Below, piece after piece: positions 1 through 8,402 of a stretch of 17,404 nt of DNA. The stretch comes from JBBSUQ01 sp038234235. GTDB lineage: Bacteria; Bacteroidota; Bacteroidia; Flavobacteriales_D; Crocinitomicaceae. Both the position numbers and the translations under genes were made by a program. Position 1 is the first letter of the stretch. Each line of letters opens with the position of its first letter. Below the pieces are notes generated by a model, which worked only from the letters and a program-made list of their open reading frames with translations, was not told where the DNA came from and searched no databases. The stretch is taken from assembly GCA_038234235.1 (NCBI GenBank), contig JBBSUQ010000060.1, positions 1-17,404 on the forward strand. The letters are read 5' to 3'.

Positions 1-1
1 A

Positions 2-1252
2 AACAGTGGTGTAACATTATCGGGAACCAATGTGCAAGGTGGGAATAACAATTATGGAATACAGTGGGAACAGTCTTATGATAATGTTAGCTTCATTCCT
101 GCATACGGCACCGCAACTGGAAATAATTTTAATACTACAGCCATTAATCAAACAACTTATTACATAAGAAATATAAAGAATTTAGATTGTCCAACTGAAG
201 TACTTTTAAGTAATGTTGTAACAATTTTGCTTTTCGACACTGTAACTGTTTCATTTGGAACAGCTCAAGATTCAATCTGTAGTGGAGAATTTCTTTATGT
301 TCCTATAAATTTTACAGGTGTTGCTCCCTATAATATTTCATACACTTTTAACGGTATTGTTGGCCAGGTAAATAACATAACAAATTCCGTACATATATTT
401 TCAGAACAACCAACAACTAGTGGAAATTTGACAATAAACACATTAAGTGACGCCAATGGCTGTTTGGTTCTTCAGAATTTAACTTTTAATTTTACGGTGC
501 TGTCTCAACCGGCATTCAACTTAGGTGCTGACTTAGACATTTGTGGCGATAGTTTATATTTCAATCCGCAATTAAGCGTTGGCAACATCCAATTATCATC
601 TTTTGATAATTTAAACTTACCAACATCGCTACCAGGATGGATAAGTTCAACTACTTATGAATCAGGAACAATTATAGTTCAACAAAATAATTTCTTTTGT
701 ACTGCGGCGGATACCATTAACATTGGTTTTTTCAAGGAAATTGACCAACCGGTAGTTAACAATGACACGATATTAAAATATTATTTCTCACATCCTCTTG
801 AAGCAACTCCTTTAGCTTTAAATGAAATTGGGATTTGGACAATTCTTGAAGGTTCAGGATCAATTGAAAATGAAACTAGTGAAAATACAGTAGTAAATAA
901 TCTTATAGCAGGAATTAATATAATTGAATGGCGGATTTCGAATGGCGTTTGTCCAGTAAAAACTGCTCAAATTAAAATAACAGTAGAAGACTTATTTATC
1001 CCGACAGGATTTACCCCCAATAACGATGGCCAAAATGATTTCTTTGTTATGGTAGGAAATGAAAATTTGAACAATACAAAAGTAATTGTTACCAATCGAT
1101 GGGGGAACTTATTGTATGAAAACAAAAATTACAAAAACGATTGGGATGGCACCACAATATCTGGAGAAATTTTACCGAACGATACTTATTTTGTAATTGT
1201 GGAGTTGGAAAACGGTAGAAGTTATAGTTCGTACTTAATTATTAAGAGATGA
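2..1252 (+). CDS. Ig/PKD-like surface protein with type B T9SS sorting domain (5' partial)
   Basis: This is the C-terminal part of a secreted, probably surface-anchored adhesin-like protein. The frame is open to the window edge, so the true start lies upstream and the GTG at 32 is only an internal codon. Successive beta-rich units can be seen: an Ig-like repeat (about 2-235, ending in C..E...SNVV), a second unit to about 510, a third beginning LGADLDICG (about 520-740), and a PKD-like unit (about 760-985) with the IWTILEGSGS ... EWRISNGVCP pattern common in Bacteroidota. From about 985 to the end is a gliding-motility/type B T9SS C-terminal domain: FTPNNDGQND, then NRWGN, W-D-G, and LPNDTYFV. 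This class of domain directs export by T9SS and normally depends on a co-encoded SprF-like protein. That fits the next gene, whose ATG overlaps this stop codon (ATGA). Total length and ligand are unknown. Confidence 0.9.
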   Translation, partial: NSGVTLSGTNVQGGNNNYGIQWEQSYDNVSFIPAYGTATGNNFNTTAINQTTYYIRNIKNLDCPTEVLLSNVVTILLFDTVTVSFGTAQDSICSGEFLYVPINFTGVAPYNISYTFNGIVGQVNNITNSVHIFSEQPTTSGNLTINTLSDANGCLVLQNLTFNFTVLSQPAFNLGADLDICGDSLYFNPQLSVGNIQLSSFDNLNLPTSLPGWISSTTYESGTIIVQQNNFFCTAADTINIGFFKEIDQPVVNNDTILKYYFSHPLEATPLALNEIGIWTILEGSGSIENETSENTVVNNLIAGINIIEWRISNGVCPVKTAQIKITVEDLFIPTGFTPNNDGQNDFFVMVGNENLNNTKVIVTNRWGNLLYENKNYKNDWDGTTISGEILPNDTYFVIVELENGRSYSSYLIIKR

Positions 1253-2157
1253 AATTAAGTATCCTTACATTCTTTATTTTTATTTTGTTTGGTGTTCAAG
1301 CTCAATTTACACCTCAATTCAATACTTATATTTACAATGGTTTGGCTATAAATCCAGCTTATGCGGGTTCACGCGAATGTTTGAGTATAACGGCCGTTCA
1401 CAATAGTCAGTGGGTTGGTCTTAATGGCGCACCTACAACTGATTATTTAAGCTTACACACACCATTGAAAAAAAACCACGCCATCGGTTTAAATATGTTT
1501 AATGACCGAATAGGAATTCAAAATCATACAGGTTTTTATCCGAGTTATGCCTATCATCTTCGAATAAATAAAAAACAACACTTATCATTCGGAGTTTCTG
1601 CCGGCTTTAGTTATTTACAAACTCGAGAAAGCGAAATAAAAACAGTTGACAGCGATAATTTATTTTATGAAAACTCCAGTCGTTTTTATTTTCCGAACAT
1701 TGGAACTGGATTGTATTATTATTCCGAAAAATTTTTCATTGGGCTTTCACTACCTTTGATTTATACTAAACCTATAAGTCAGCCAACCAATAGCCAATAT
1801 AATGTTCAACTTTCAAATACCGTATATTCTGTAACAGCGGGAACATTAATCAAACTGAAAGATAAATTATTTTTAAAACCTTCAGTTTTATATTCTAATC
1901 TTGGAAATAATTTTCATTACGCAAGTTTCAATGCAAACCTATATATTAAAGAAAAAATATATTTTGGTGCAGGATACATTTTGAACAATTCATTTACTGC
2001 CTTGTTTGGTTTTCAATTAAATGAAAGATTCGAAATGGCTTATAATTATGCATTCCAAAATTCGCTTTTAAGAAATTATGCCAAAGGCACACATGAAATT
2101 ATGCTGCGCTATGAGTTTAGAAAAAAAGTGAGTTCCTTAAATTCTAGATATTTCTGA
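1249..2157 (+). CDS. PorP/SprF-family type IX secretion outer-membrane protein
   Basis: This is a 302-residue member of the PorP/SprF family, predicted to be an outer-membrane beta-barrel. In Flavobacterium, SprF is needed for export of the adhesin SprB, which has a type B sorting domain; PorP works with the PorK/N ring. The sequence shows a signal peptide (residues 1-19, ending VQAQ). It is followed by the family's N-terminal signature: NPAYAG at 35-40 and QWVGLNGAPTT at 54-64. Alternating aromatic/polar strands then run to a typical barrel ending (HEIMLRYEFR). The length is typical for the family. The start codon overlaps the stop of the type B surface protein, so the two are probably translationally coupled. 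Such paralogues are often specific to the adjacent cargo, hence no porP or sprF symbol is given. The next gene starts 3 bases after the stop. Confidence 0.93.
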   Translation: MKLSILTFFIFILFGVQAQFTPQFNTYIYNGLAINPAYAGSRECLSITAVHNSQWVGLNGAPTTDYLSLHTPLKKNHAIGLNMFNDRIGIQNHTGFYPSYAYHLRINKKQHLSFGVSAGFSYLQTRESEIKTVDSDNLFYENSSRFYFPNIGTGLYYYSEKFFIGLSLPLIYTKPISQPTNSQYNVQLSNTVYSVTAGTLIKLKDKLFLKPSVLYSNLGNNFHYASFNANLYIKEKIYFGAGYILNNSFTALFGFQLNERFEMAYNYAFQNSLLRNYAKGTHEIMLRYEFRKKVSSLNSRYF

Positions 2158-2160
2158 TTA

Positions 2161-4230
2161 ATGGAACGAATTCTTTTTTCCATATTTTTATTTATAGGTA
2201 TTTATAGTAATGCTCAACTAAGCGATTTGTATAAAGTTTCTAAAGTCGCAATGAGTGACAATGATTTTAGCGAATACAATGTTCAACTGGTAAATGATAA
2301 TGCGTATTTTATTTCCAACCGAAATGCCAGTCAAATTACCAAAATTACAGATATGCAAAATCAAGAACTTTACGGAATATTTTTAGTTTCAAATATAAAT
2401 GCAGCATTAAAAACTCCAACTCGCCTTCCCATTAAATTAGACCGACATATTGGTAGTTTTTGTATTTCAAAAGATGAAAATAATATATTTTTCACTAGTG
2501 AATCATTGTCCTATCCTGGTAAGTTTGCAATTTACAACACCATTAAAGAAAAGTCGGAATGGAGCAAACCTAAAGAAGTTTTAAGCAATCAAAACTTCAA
2601 TTATTTAGACCCTAATTTTAGTATCAGTGAAGATTCATTATTTTTTGTATCCGATGCAAATGGTGGACTTGGAGGATTAGATATTTATATAGGAAAGGTA
2701 TCGAACAAAAGCATTGTTTCCATTGCAAATTTAGGAGAAAATATAAACACAATTTATGATGAACGCTATCCAAGTTTCTCAGAAAATTTATTGTTTTATT
2801 CTAGCAAAAAATCAGGAAATCACCAAAATTTAGATATTTTTTCTTCATTAATTAAGGAAGGCAAAGCGATGACTGCATTTAAACTCCCCTATCCTGTTAA
2901 TTCAGAATTCGATGATTTTGCCCTTAGTAGATCCAAAGATGGAAAATGGTATTTTACTTCTGCTAGAAACGGAAGCGATGATATTTATGAAATAAATTAT
3001 AATTTCCCTGTTACTGAATATTCCAATTTCAAACCTGTTGAGCGTTGTTTTGAATTTTATGAAACCAATGCCGATTTTGAAGATACAACATTATTTACCT
3101 TTCAGTGGAACATGGGAGATGGCACAAAATATTGGGGTTTAGAAGCAAAACATTGTTTCGCTGATTCTGGTTTATATATCGTGGATTTGAATGTGGTGGA
3201 TAAGCAAAGCAAAGAAGTTTTTTATAACCAGGCGAGTTATGAATTTCTTATTGAAGATGCATATCAACTTCCATTGGTATTTCCGGATACAGTAAATCAA
3301 GGAATGATTAAATTAAAATTAGAAAAAGTTTTTGAGGCCGACAGTTCTAAGATATATTGGGATATGGGAGATGGTAATTTGTACGCAGGCTTGGATGTTG
3401 AGCATAATTATTCAACTGAAGGTGAATATGTTATAAAAGTAAATCAAAATTATTACAACAACGGACAGATGTTTGCAATAGGGACCTCGAAAAATATTAT
3501 ATATAAGAAGATGAATGATTCGTCCCAGACTAGTAAATTATTATATGCCCCATCAGAGAACTATCTCAATAATATTAAAGAAACGCTTACTCAAGATGAC
3601 ATTACAAAAATTAAATACCTTTTGGAAGTTATCTCCAGCACTGAAGAAATTGATGTGAGTGACGAATATTTCGAAAAATTAAGTGAATATTATTTGATAG
3701 AAAAACATTACGATTCGAGGAATGAAAAATACAGTTATACTGTAGGAAATGAAAATTCAGCAACTGCACTTTATGATGTATACAGCAAAACAAAATCTTT
3801 AGGTTATCAAGATGCGAAAGTCGTAGATAAAAAGTTCATTGTATTGACCTTACAAGATTTGGATACCGTTCAAGCTGCAACACTAGAATATGCATTAATT
3901 AAAATTCCAGAGATATTGTTTGCCAGTAACAGTTATAAAATTCCTGAAAGTTCTTTTAACAATTTAAATTTATTAGCTGATTTTATTAAAAGATTTCCAG
4001 AAATAAAAATTGAAATTTCTGCTCATACTGATAATGTTGGTAGAGAAGATAAAAATTTAATTTTATCGGAACTCAGAGCCCAAGCCATTGCAGATTATTT
4101 AAATAAGCAGTTTATAAATTTATCTAGATTTATTGTAAAGGGCTTTGGAGATTCTAAACCAATTGTGGCAAATGATTCTGATGAAAACAAAAGTATGAAT
4201 AGAAGAGTAGAATTTAGAGTAACAAAATAA
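2161..4230 (+). CDS. PD40-PKD-PKD-OmpA envelope protein (PorE-like peptidoglycan anchor)
   Basis: This 689-residue exported protein has a signal peptide (1-18, ending SNAQ). Residues about 25-285 form a PD40/WD40-like propeller, with recurring FxSxDxxxxFFxS and GGxDIY-type units (GGLGGLDIYIG, NLDIFSS, GSDDIYEI). Two PKD-like domains follow, each with the W-x-MGDG motif (W316...D320 and W400...D404). Residues about 521-570 (YSYTVGNENS ... LGYQDAKVV) resemble a SPOR-like unit. The C-terminus (580-689) is an OmpA-like peptidoglycan-binding domain with HTDN (D624), R639 and NRRVEF; D624 and R639 are the residues expected to bind diaminopimelate. P. gingivalis PorE links T9SS to peptidoglycan with a PD40 plus OmpA-like layout but also carries TPR units, which are absent here. 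By position and domains this is the anchor partner of the SprF-like protein; that role is inferred. Confidence 0.88.
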   Translation: MERILFSIFLFIGIYSNAQLSDLYKVSKVAMSDNDFSEYNVQLVNDNAYFISNRNASQITKITDMQNQELYGIFLVSNINAALKTPTRLPIKLDRHIGSFCISKDENNIFFTSESLSYPGKFAIYNTIKEKSEWSKPKEVLSNQNFNYLDPNFSISEDSLFFVSDANGGLGGLDIYIGKVSNKSIVSIANLGENINTIYDERYPSFSENLLFYSSKKSGNHQNLDIFSSLIKEGKAMTAFKLPYPVNSEFDDFALSRSKDGKWYFTSARNGSDDIYEINYNFPVTEYSNFKPVERCFEFYETNADFEDTTLFTFQWNMGDGTKYWGLEAKHCFADSGLYIVDLNVVDKQSKEVFYNQASYEFLIEDAYQLPLVFPDTVNQGMIKLKLEKVFEADSSKIYWDMGDGNLYAGLDVEHNYSTEGEYVIKVNQNYYNNGQMFAIGTSKNIIYKKMNDSSQTSKLLYAPSENYLNNIKETLTQDDITKIKYLLEVISSTEEIDVSDEYFEKLSEYYLIEKHYDSRNEKYSYTVGNENSATALYDVYSKTKSLGYQDAKVVDKKFIVLTLQDLDTVQAATLEYALIKIPEILFASNSYKIPESSFNNLNLLADFIKRFPEIKIEISAHTDNVGREDKNLILSELRAQAIADYLNKQFINLSRFIVKGFGDSKPIVANDSDENKSMNRRVEFRVTK

Positions 4231-4240
4231 AATCAAAAAA

Positions 4241-5209
4241 ATGAATTTAATAAAATATATATTTATACTTACTGCGTTTCTTATGACAGAATCAGCAAAA
4301 GCTCAAGCAGTGCCGGCAACGGAAGAAAACATACCTTTCTTGGTTACTTTTGGAACGAAGGCAGAAACAAGTTATGGTGACGACGACCATACTCAAATTT
4401 TCTTTTTCGTGATTCCTAAAAGTCAGGTTAAACCAATTTATATTCGTGTTTTTGATCCAGATGTGAATGGAAAACATGATGAATTGAATGGTTCGGCGGA
4501 TTCTGAAACTACATTTTCAGTTTACGGGGGAAAAGGCTGTATTTCTGACAAAGATGCAAGATCTACCAGCCCCACTGGAAATTATAAAAGTGGGAATTTA
4601 TTAAAAACCAAAACATTTGGTGCAGAAGCAACATATGACGACAATTGGTACACATTTGGACCACTAAACCCGAGTGAAGGTGAATTGGCAGAAAAATACG
4701 GCGGTTATGTTTTTAAAGTAATTGCCCAAGGTATATCAGGCAATGACGGTAATCTTTACAGGTATTTTATGAGCACCACTGCAAACGACAATAGAGCTGT
4801 AGAAGGTGGTAATGCTTTTACCTTTGAATATTGCTTTAGACTTAATACTTCTTCTACTCAAATTTCACATATTTATCCTTATATCGATAGTGCTGTTATT
4901 TCTGTGAAACAGTCAAATTTTGATTGGGATTCTGACGGGAAAATAAAAATAATATCAGTTGCCAAAAGAGGAGAATATGCCACCGGATCTGGAGACAATA
5001 AATGGGCTTTTAGTTCTCATGACATTGTAGATGCCGAAAAAGGAAAATCATTAGATGTACAGTTTATTAAAACACCCGGATCTTCATCGGATAATAACAA
5101 CGTTGTATTTTACATTACAAATCAATATGGTGAAATGTTACCATTTTACACTATCCCGATTGGAGGTGTTCCTAAATTCAAATATCAAATTAATGTAAGA
5201 AAACAGTAA
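4241..5209 (+). CDS. secreted protein of unknown function
   Basis: I do not recognise this 322-residue protein. It begins with a clear Sec signal peptide (residues 1-22, ending AKAQA) and has no lipobox, no transmembrane segment and no T9SS sorting domain, so it is probably periplasmic. The mature part looks beta-rich and polar, with many Asp, Asn and Gly. One stretch, D228-W-D230-S-D232-G, matches a DxDxDG calcium-loop pattern. An early segment (FDPDVNGKHDELNGSADSET, about 70-90) is also acidic and could bind metal or sit in a jelly-roll-like fold. The start at 4241 follows an A-rich leader typical of the phylum. The gene lies 10 bases after the OmpA-type gene, and its stop overlaps the start of the propeller-phosphatase by one base (TAATG). 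Tight coupling to that sensor suggests that the two proteins work together, but no function can be assigned. Confidence 0.85.
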   Translation: MNLIKYIFILTAFLMTESAKAQAVPATEENIPFLVTFGTKAETSYGDDDHTQIFFFVIPKSQVKPIYIRVFDPDVNGKHDELNGSADSETTFSVYGGKGCISDKDARSTSPTGNYKSGNLLKTKTFGAEATYDDNWYTFGPLNPSEGELAEKYGGYVFKVIAQGISGNDGNLYRYFMSTTANDNRAVEGGNAFTFEYCFRLNTSSTQISHIYPYIDSAVISVKQSNFDWDSDGKIKIISVAKRGEYATGSGDNKWAFSSHDIVDAEKGKSLDVQFIKTPGSSSDNNNVVFYITNQYGEMLPFYTIPIGGVPKFKYQINVRKQ

Positions 5210-8200
5210 TGTCAGGAAAATTATTAATCACATTTGCATGCCTAATTCCTAGTTTATTATTTGGGCAGGAATTTTCATTTTCAACCTTTGGTGAAACTCA
5301 AGGAATTAATCAACCTTATATTTACAACATTCAACAAGATAATAAGGGTTTTTTATGTTTCACTACAAGTGAAGGAGCTTTTAAATATGACGGTATTCTC
5401 TTTGAAAGAATTGATCATGATGGCAAAGTAAACGAACCTTTTTATAAATCTCTTTTAATTGAAAAAGAATTTACAATTTTAGGTTCAAATACCGGAGGAA
5501 TTTATGTTTATAAAGATGGGTTAATACAGGGAAAATTAGTTAATAATAAAAATACAAGTCCCGTAGTACAATTAATTAAAAACAATAATAAAATATATGC
5601 ACTTCACCAAAATGGGACTATAATTGAACTTGATGTAAATTTAGAAAAACAGACAATTACCTCAATCCAACAATTAAAACTTCCTCCAAATGCCATTTAT
5701 AATTCTATAATTGTCTACAAAAAAGAATTGGTAGCAACCTCAAGCGAAGGTTTAATTTTCTTTCAGATTGCAGGCTCAAAAATAAGCAATTTAAAAACTG
5801 TAAAAGTTAACAACGATGGTGTTGAATGTGCCGAAGAACTGAACGGAAGCCTATTTATTGGCACCCAAAGCAGTGGTTTATATATTTATGAGAATTCAAA
5901 AGTTCAGAAAATAAATTTAGGAGAAGAATTCGATAATGTAAGCATTAAATCAATGTTTGGCAGTGATTTAACTTCTATGTGGATAGCTATTAATGAAAAA
6001 GGGGTTTTTGAAGTTAAAAAAAACACCTCTAGCGAGCAGTATTACGTTCGTTCGTCATTAACGGAATCTAAAGGACTGCCAAGTAAATTTGTTACAAAAA
6101 TATTTATAGACAAAGAATCTAACTTATGGCTCGGTACATTAGGTCAGGGTTTAAATAAACTAAATAGTAAATTTTTTATCCATTATAAACTAGATAAATA
6201 TGGATTAGGAAAAACTGTTTATAGTACTTTCAATGATGGCGATCAATACAGCGGAATGGGAGATGGAATTTTGCAAATTAATTTTAAAAATGATTCAATT
6301 TTTCCGTGGAAATATAATTCTCAGTTGCCAAAGTCAAAAGTAAAAGCCATTGTAAAATCAGGAAAAACATGGATGATTGGCACCGAAGAAAAAGGTGTTT
6401 ACATTTTAAGAGAAGGAAGTAGCAAATTAAGTTATTTAAAATTGTCTGATGATAATTTATCTAATAACATCAACCACATTGAAATCTTTAAAGATGTCGC
6501 TTATATAAGCACTATGAATGGTCTTTATGTTTATAATTTAAAAGACAATATCACAAAATACTATTCCACATCGTTAGGGCTTCCTCACAATAATGTAAAT
6601 TCTACTTTTGCCGCAAGCGACGGGAAAATTTATATTGCTGTTTTGGCAAATTCCATTTATTATCTAGAAAATGACGAAATAAAAAATGTGAAAATATTAA
6701 ATGGCTTCGGTTCTATGGATGCGCTTTGTTTTGAAGAAGACCGAAAAGGCAATTTATGGATTGGCACCAATGGTCAAGGACTTTTTAAACTTTCAAACAA
6801 GAAACTCACAAGATTCAGTGCAGCTGAAGGTTTGCATTCAGACTATATATATCAAGTTTCTTTAGACAAAAGAAATATGCTTTGGTGCGCTCATAGAGGC
6901 GGACTTTCAAGAATGAGCGGTGACTCAGATGAAATTGTAACTTTTGATTACCGAAATGATGTTGCAATGGATTTTTCCTTAAATGCCGTGAATTCTGACA
7001 ACTTCAATAATCTTTGGTTTGGAGCCAATGAAGGACTTGTGCAATATTCTATTTTACAGGATAAACTTATTGATTACAAACCCTCTCCTGTACTTACTTC
7101 TATAATACTAAATGATTCGGTATTTAAACACACTGATTTACTCACTTTAGAATATAGAAAAAATAAAATAAAAGTAAACTTTCGCACTGTTTCACTTTCA
7201 AACTCTGAAGGCGTTTACTATCAGTATAGATTGAAAAATTTAGATGAGCAATGGTCAGAACCAAGCAAAGAAAACAGCGCTACCTTTAGTCAATTGCTTG
7301 ATGGTGAATATGAACTAGAAGTGAGATCAAGAATTGGCAATGGAGATTGGAGTGCTACTAAAGTTATTCTTAAAATAAACGTTCCTGAACCTATTTGGAA
7401 AAAATGGTGGTTTTCATTATTAGGTCTATTATTGATTGTTACAATTTTAGTAATAGTTATAAAATACAGAACTAAAAATCTTATTGGTCAGAAAAAAAGA
7501 TTGGAAGAAATATTAACCCATCGTACAGCTGAAATTGAATTGCAGAAAAACAAATTAAAACAACAATACCTTGAAACACAAGATAGCATTGATTATGGTG
7601 TAAAAATTCAAAGTGCACTATTACCTGATCTTAAAAAACTGAGAAAAAGTATTCCAGACAGTTTTATACTTTTACAGCCTAAAGATAAGGTAAGTGGAGA
7701 TTTTTATTATTTCGAGAGATTTGGAAGCAGAATAGTTATAGCAGCATGTGACGCAACAGGGCATGGAGTACCGGGTGCATTTATAAGTTTAATTGGCTTT
7801 GTTGCTATGAAAGAAATAATTCACCGTGAAGATATTGATACACCAAGTAAATTATTATCTGAATTGGATTATGAGATAAACAATACTCTTAGGCAATATG
7901 AGCGTCCTAATGACGGTAGAGATGGAATGGACATGGCTGTTTGCGAATTCGATTTAAAAACTTTAAATGTTAAAATGGCTTCGGCATTAAGACCTATTTG
8001 GATTTTAAGAGGAAATGAGTTTGAAAAAATAAGATTTAATAAAGCTTCAATTGGTGGCGGATACGATTATGAAAAAAAACCTAAAAAGGAATTTGAAACT
8101 GTAGAAAAACAATTACAAAAAGGTGATATTATTTATCTATTTTCCGATGGAATTATTGATCAATTTGGTGGGCCGCGCAATAAAAAAATGATGGCTCGTG

Positions 8201-8337
8201 GCTTTCAAAACCTACTCAAAGAAAACAGTCATCTTCCAATGCAAGAACAACACGATGTGCTTTTGAAGCATTTAAATGATTGGAAAGGTGATTTTGAACA
8301 AACCGATGATATCATGGTAATTGGATTGCGTTTGTAG
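5209..8337 (+). CDS. Reg_prop / Y_Y_Y sensor with SpoIIE-type PP2C serine phosphatase
   Basis: This 1042-residue inner-membrane protein appears to sense a periplasmic signal and to dephosphorylate a cytoplasmic protein. A signal peptide (1-20, LLFGQ) is followed by two-component-regulator propeller units to about residue 640, with repeated D..GN.W.GT..QGL..L motifs (SNLWLGTLGQGLNKL, GNLWIGTNGQGLFKL). A Y_Y_Y domain (about 650-724, YYQYRLKNLDEQWSE) comes next, then one transmembrane helix (733-751) and a Lys/Glu/Gln-rich coiled coil (about 760-800). The C-terminal SpoIIE/RsbU-like PP2C domain has all expected metal-binding acids: D831 (VSGDF), D848 (DATGHGVPGAF), D980 (FSDGIID) and D1033/D1034 (TDDIMV). 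Better known proteins with this sensor half end in a histidine kinase; here the output is a phosphatase. RsbU-like enzymes usually act on phosphorylated STAS anti-anti-sigma factors, but no STAS or anti-sigma gene lies in the window, so the target is unknown. Confidence 0.93.
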   Translation: MSGKLLITFACLIPSLLFGQEFSFSTFGETQGINQPYIYNIQQDNKGFLCFTTSEGAFKYDGILFERIDHDGKVNEPFYKSLLIEKEFTILGSNTGGIYVYKDGLIQGKLVNNKNTSPVVQLIKNNNKIYALHQNGTIIELDVNLEKQTITSIQQLKLPPNAIYNSIIVYKKELVATSSEGLIFFQIAGSKISNLKTVKVNNDGVECAEELNGSLFIGTQSSGLYIYENSKVQKINLGEEFDNVSIKSMFGSDLTSMWIAINEKGVFEVKKNTSSEQYYVRSSLTESKGLPSKFVTKIFIDKESNLWLGTLGQGLNKLNSKFFIHYKLDKYGLGKTVYSTFNDGDQYSGMGDGILQINFKNDSIFPWKYNSQLPKSKVKAIVKSGKTWMIGTEEKGVYILREGSSKLSYLKLSDDNLSNNINHIEIFKDVAYISTMNGLYVYNLKDNITKYYSTSLGLPHNNVNSTFAASDGKIYIAVLANSIYYLENDEIKNVKILNGFGSMDALCFEEDRKGNLWIGTNGQGLFKLSNKKLTRFSAAEGLHSDYIYQVSLDKRNMLWCAHRGGLSRMSGDSDEIVTFDYRNDVAMDFSLNAVNSDNFNNLWFGANEGLVQYSILQDKLIDYKPSPVLTSIILNDSVFKHTDLLTLEYRKNKIKVNFRTVSLSNSEGVYYQYRLKNLDEQWSEPSKENSATFSQLLDGEYELEVRSRIGNGDWSATKVILKINVPEPIWKKWWFSLLGLLLIVTILVIVIKYRTKNLIGQKKRLEEILTHRTAEIELQKNKLKQQYLETQDSIDYGVKIQSALLPDLKKLRKSIPDSFILLQPKDKVSGDFYYFERFGSRIVIAACDATGHGVPGAFISLIGFVAMKEIIHREDIDTPSKLLSELDYEINNTLRQYERPNDGRDGMDMAVCEFDLKTLNVKMASALRPIWILRGNEFEKIRFNKASIGGGYDYEKKPKKEFETVEKQLQKGDIIYLFSDGIIDQFGGPRNKKMMARGFQNLLKENSHLPMQEQHDVLLKHLNDWKGDFEQTDDIMVIGLRL

Positions 8338-8340
8338 AAG

Positions 8341-8371
8341 TTTCTGAAATATTTTAGAATTATTTTATTTG
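8341..8371 (+). terminator. possible weak terminator after the five-gene operon
   Basis: A near-perfect inverted repeat (TTCTGAAAT / ATTTTAGAA, one G-T pair, 8341-8358) begins 3 bases after the phosphatase stop and is followed by a T-rich run. The stem is AT-only apart from its ends, so it is a weak candidate. It would mark the end of the region 1 operon. Confidence 0.3.
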
Positions 8372-8377
8372 AATAAC

Positions 8378-8385
8378 TATATTTA
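8378..8385 (+). promoter_or_regulatory. possible -7 box for the LemA-like/TPM pair
   Basis: TATATTTA matches seven of eight positions of the Bacteroidota TAnnTTTG -7 box and ends 17 bases before the start codon at 8403. No convincing TTG -33 element is seen at the right distance, so this is tentative. Confidence 0.3.
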
Positions 8386-8402
8386 TCCTGCAATTAGGTA
8401 AA

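Noticed and set aside
32..34. GTG as the start of the first gene
   Set aside because: The same frame is open back to the window edge and reads like an Ig-like repeat before it, so this is an internal valine codon of a truncated gene.
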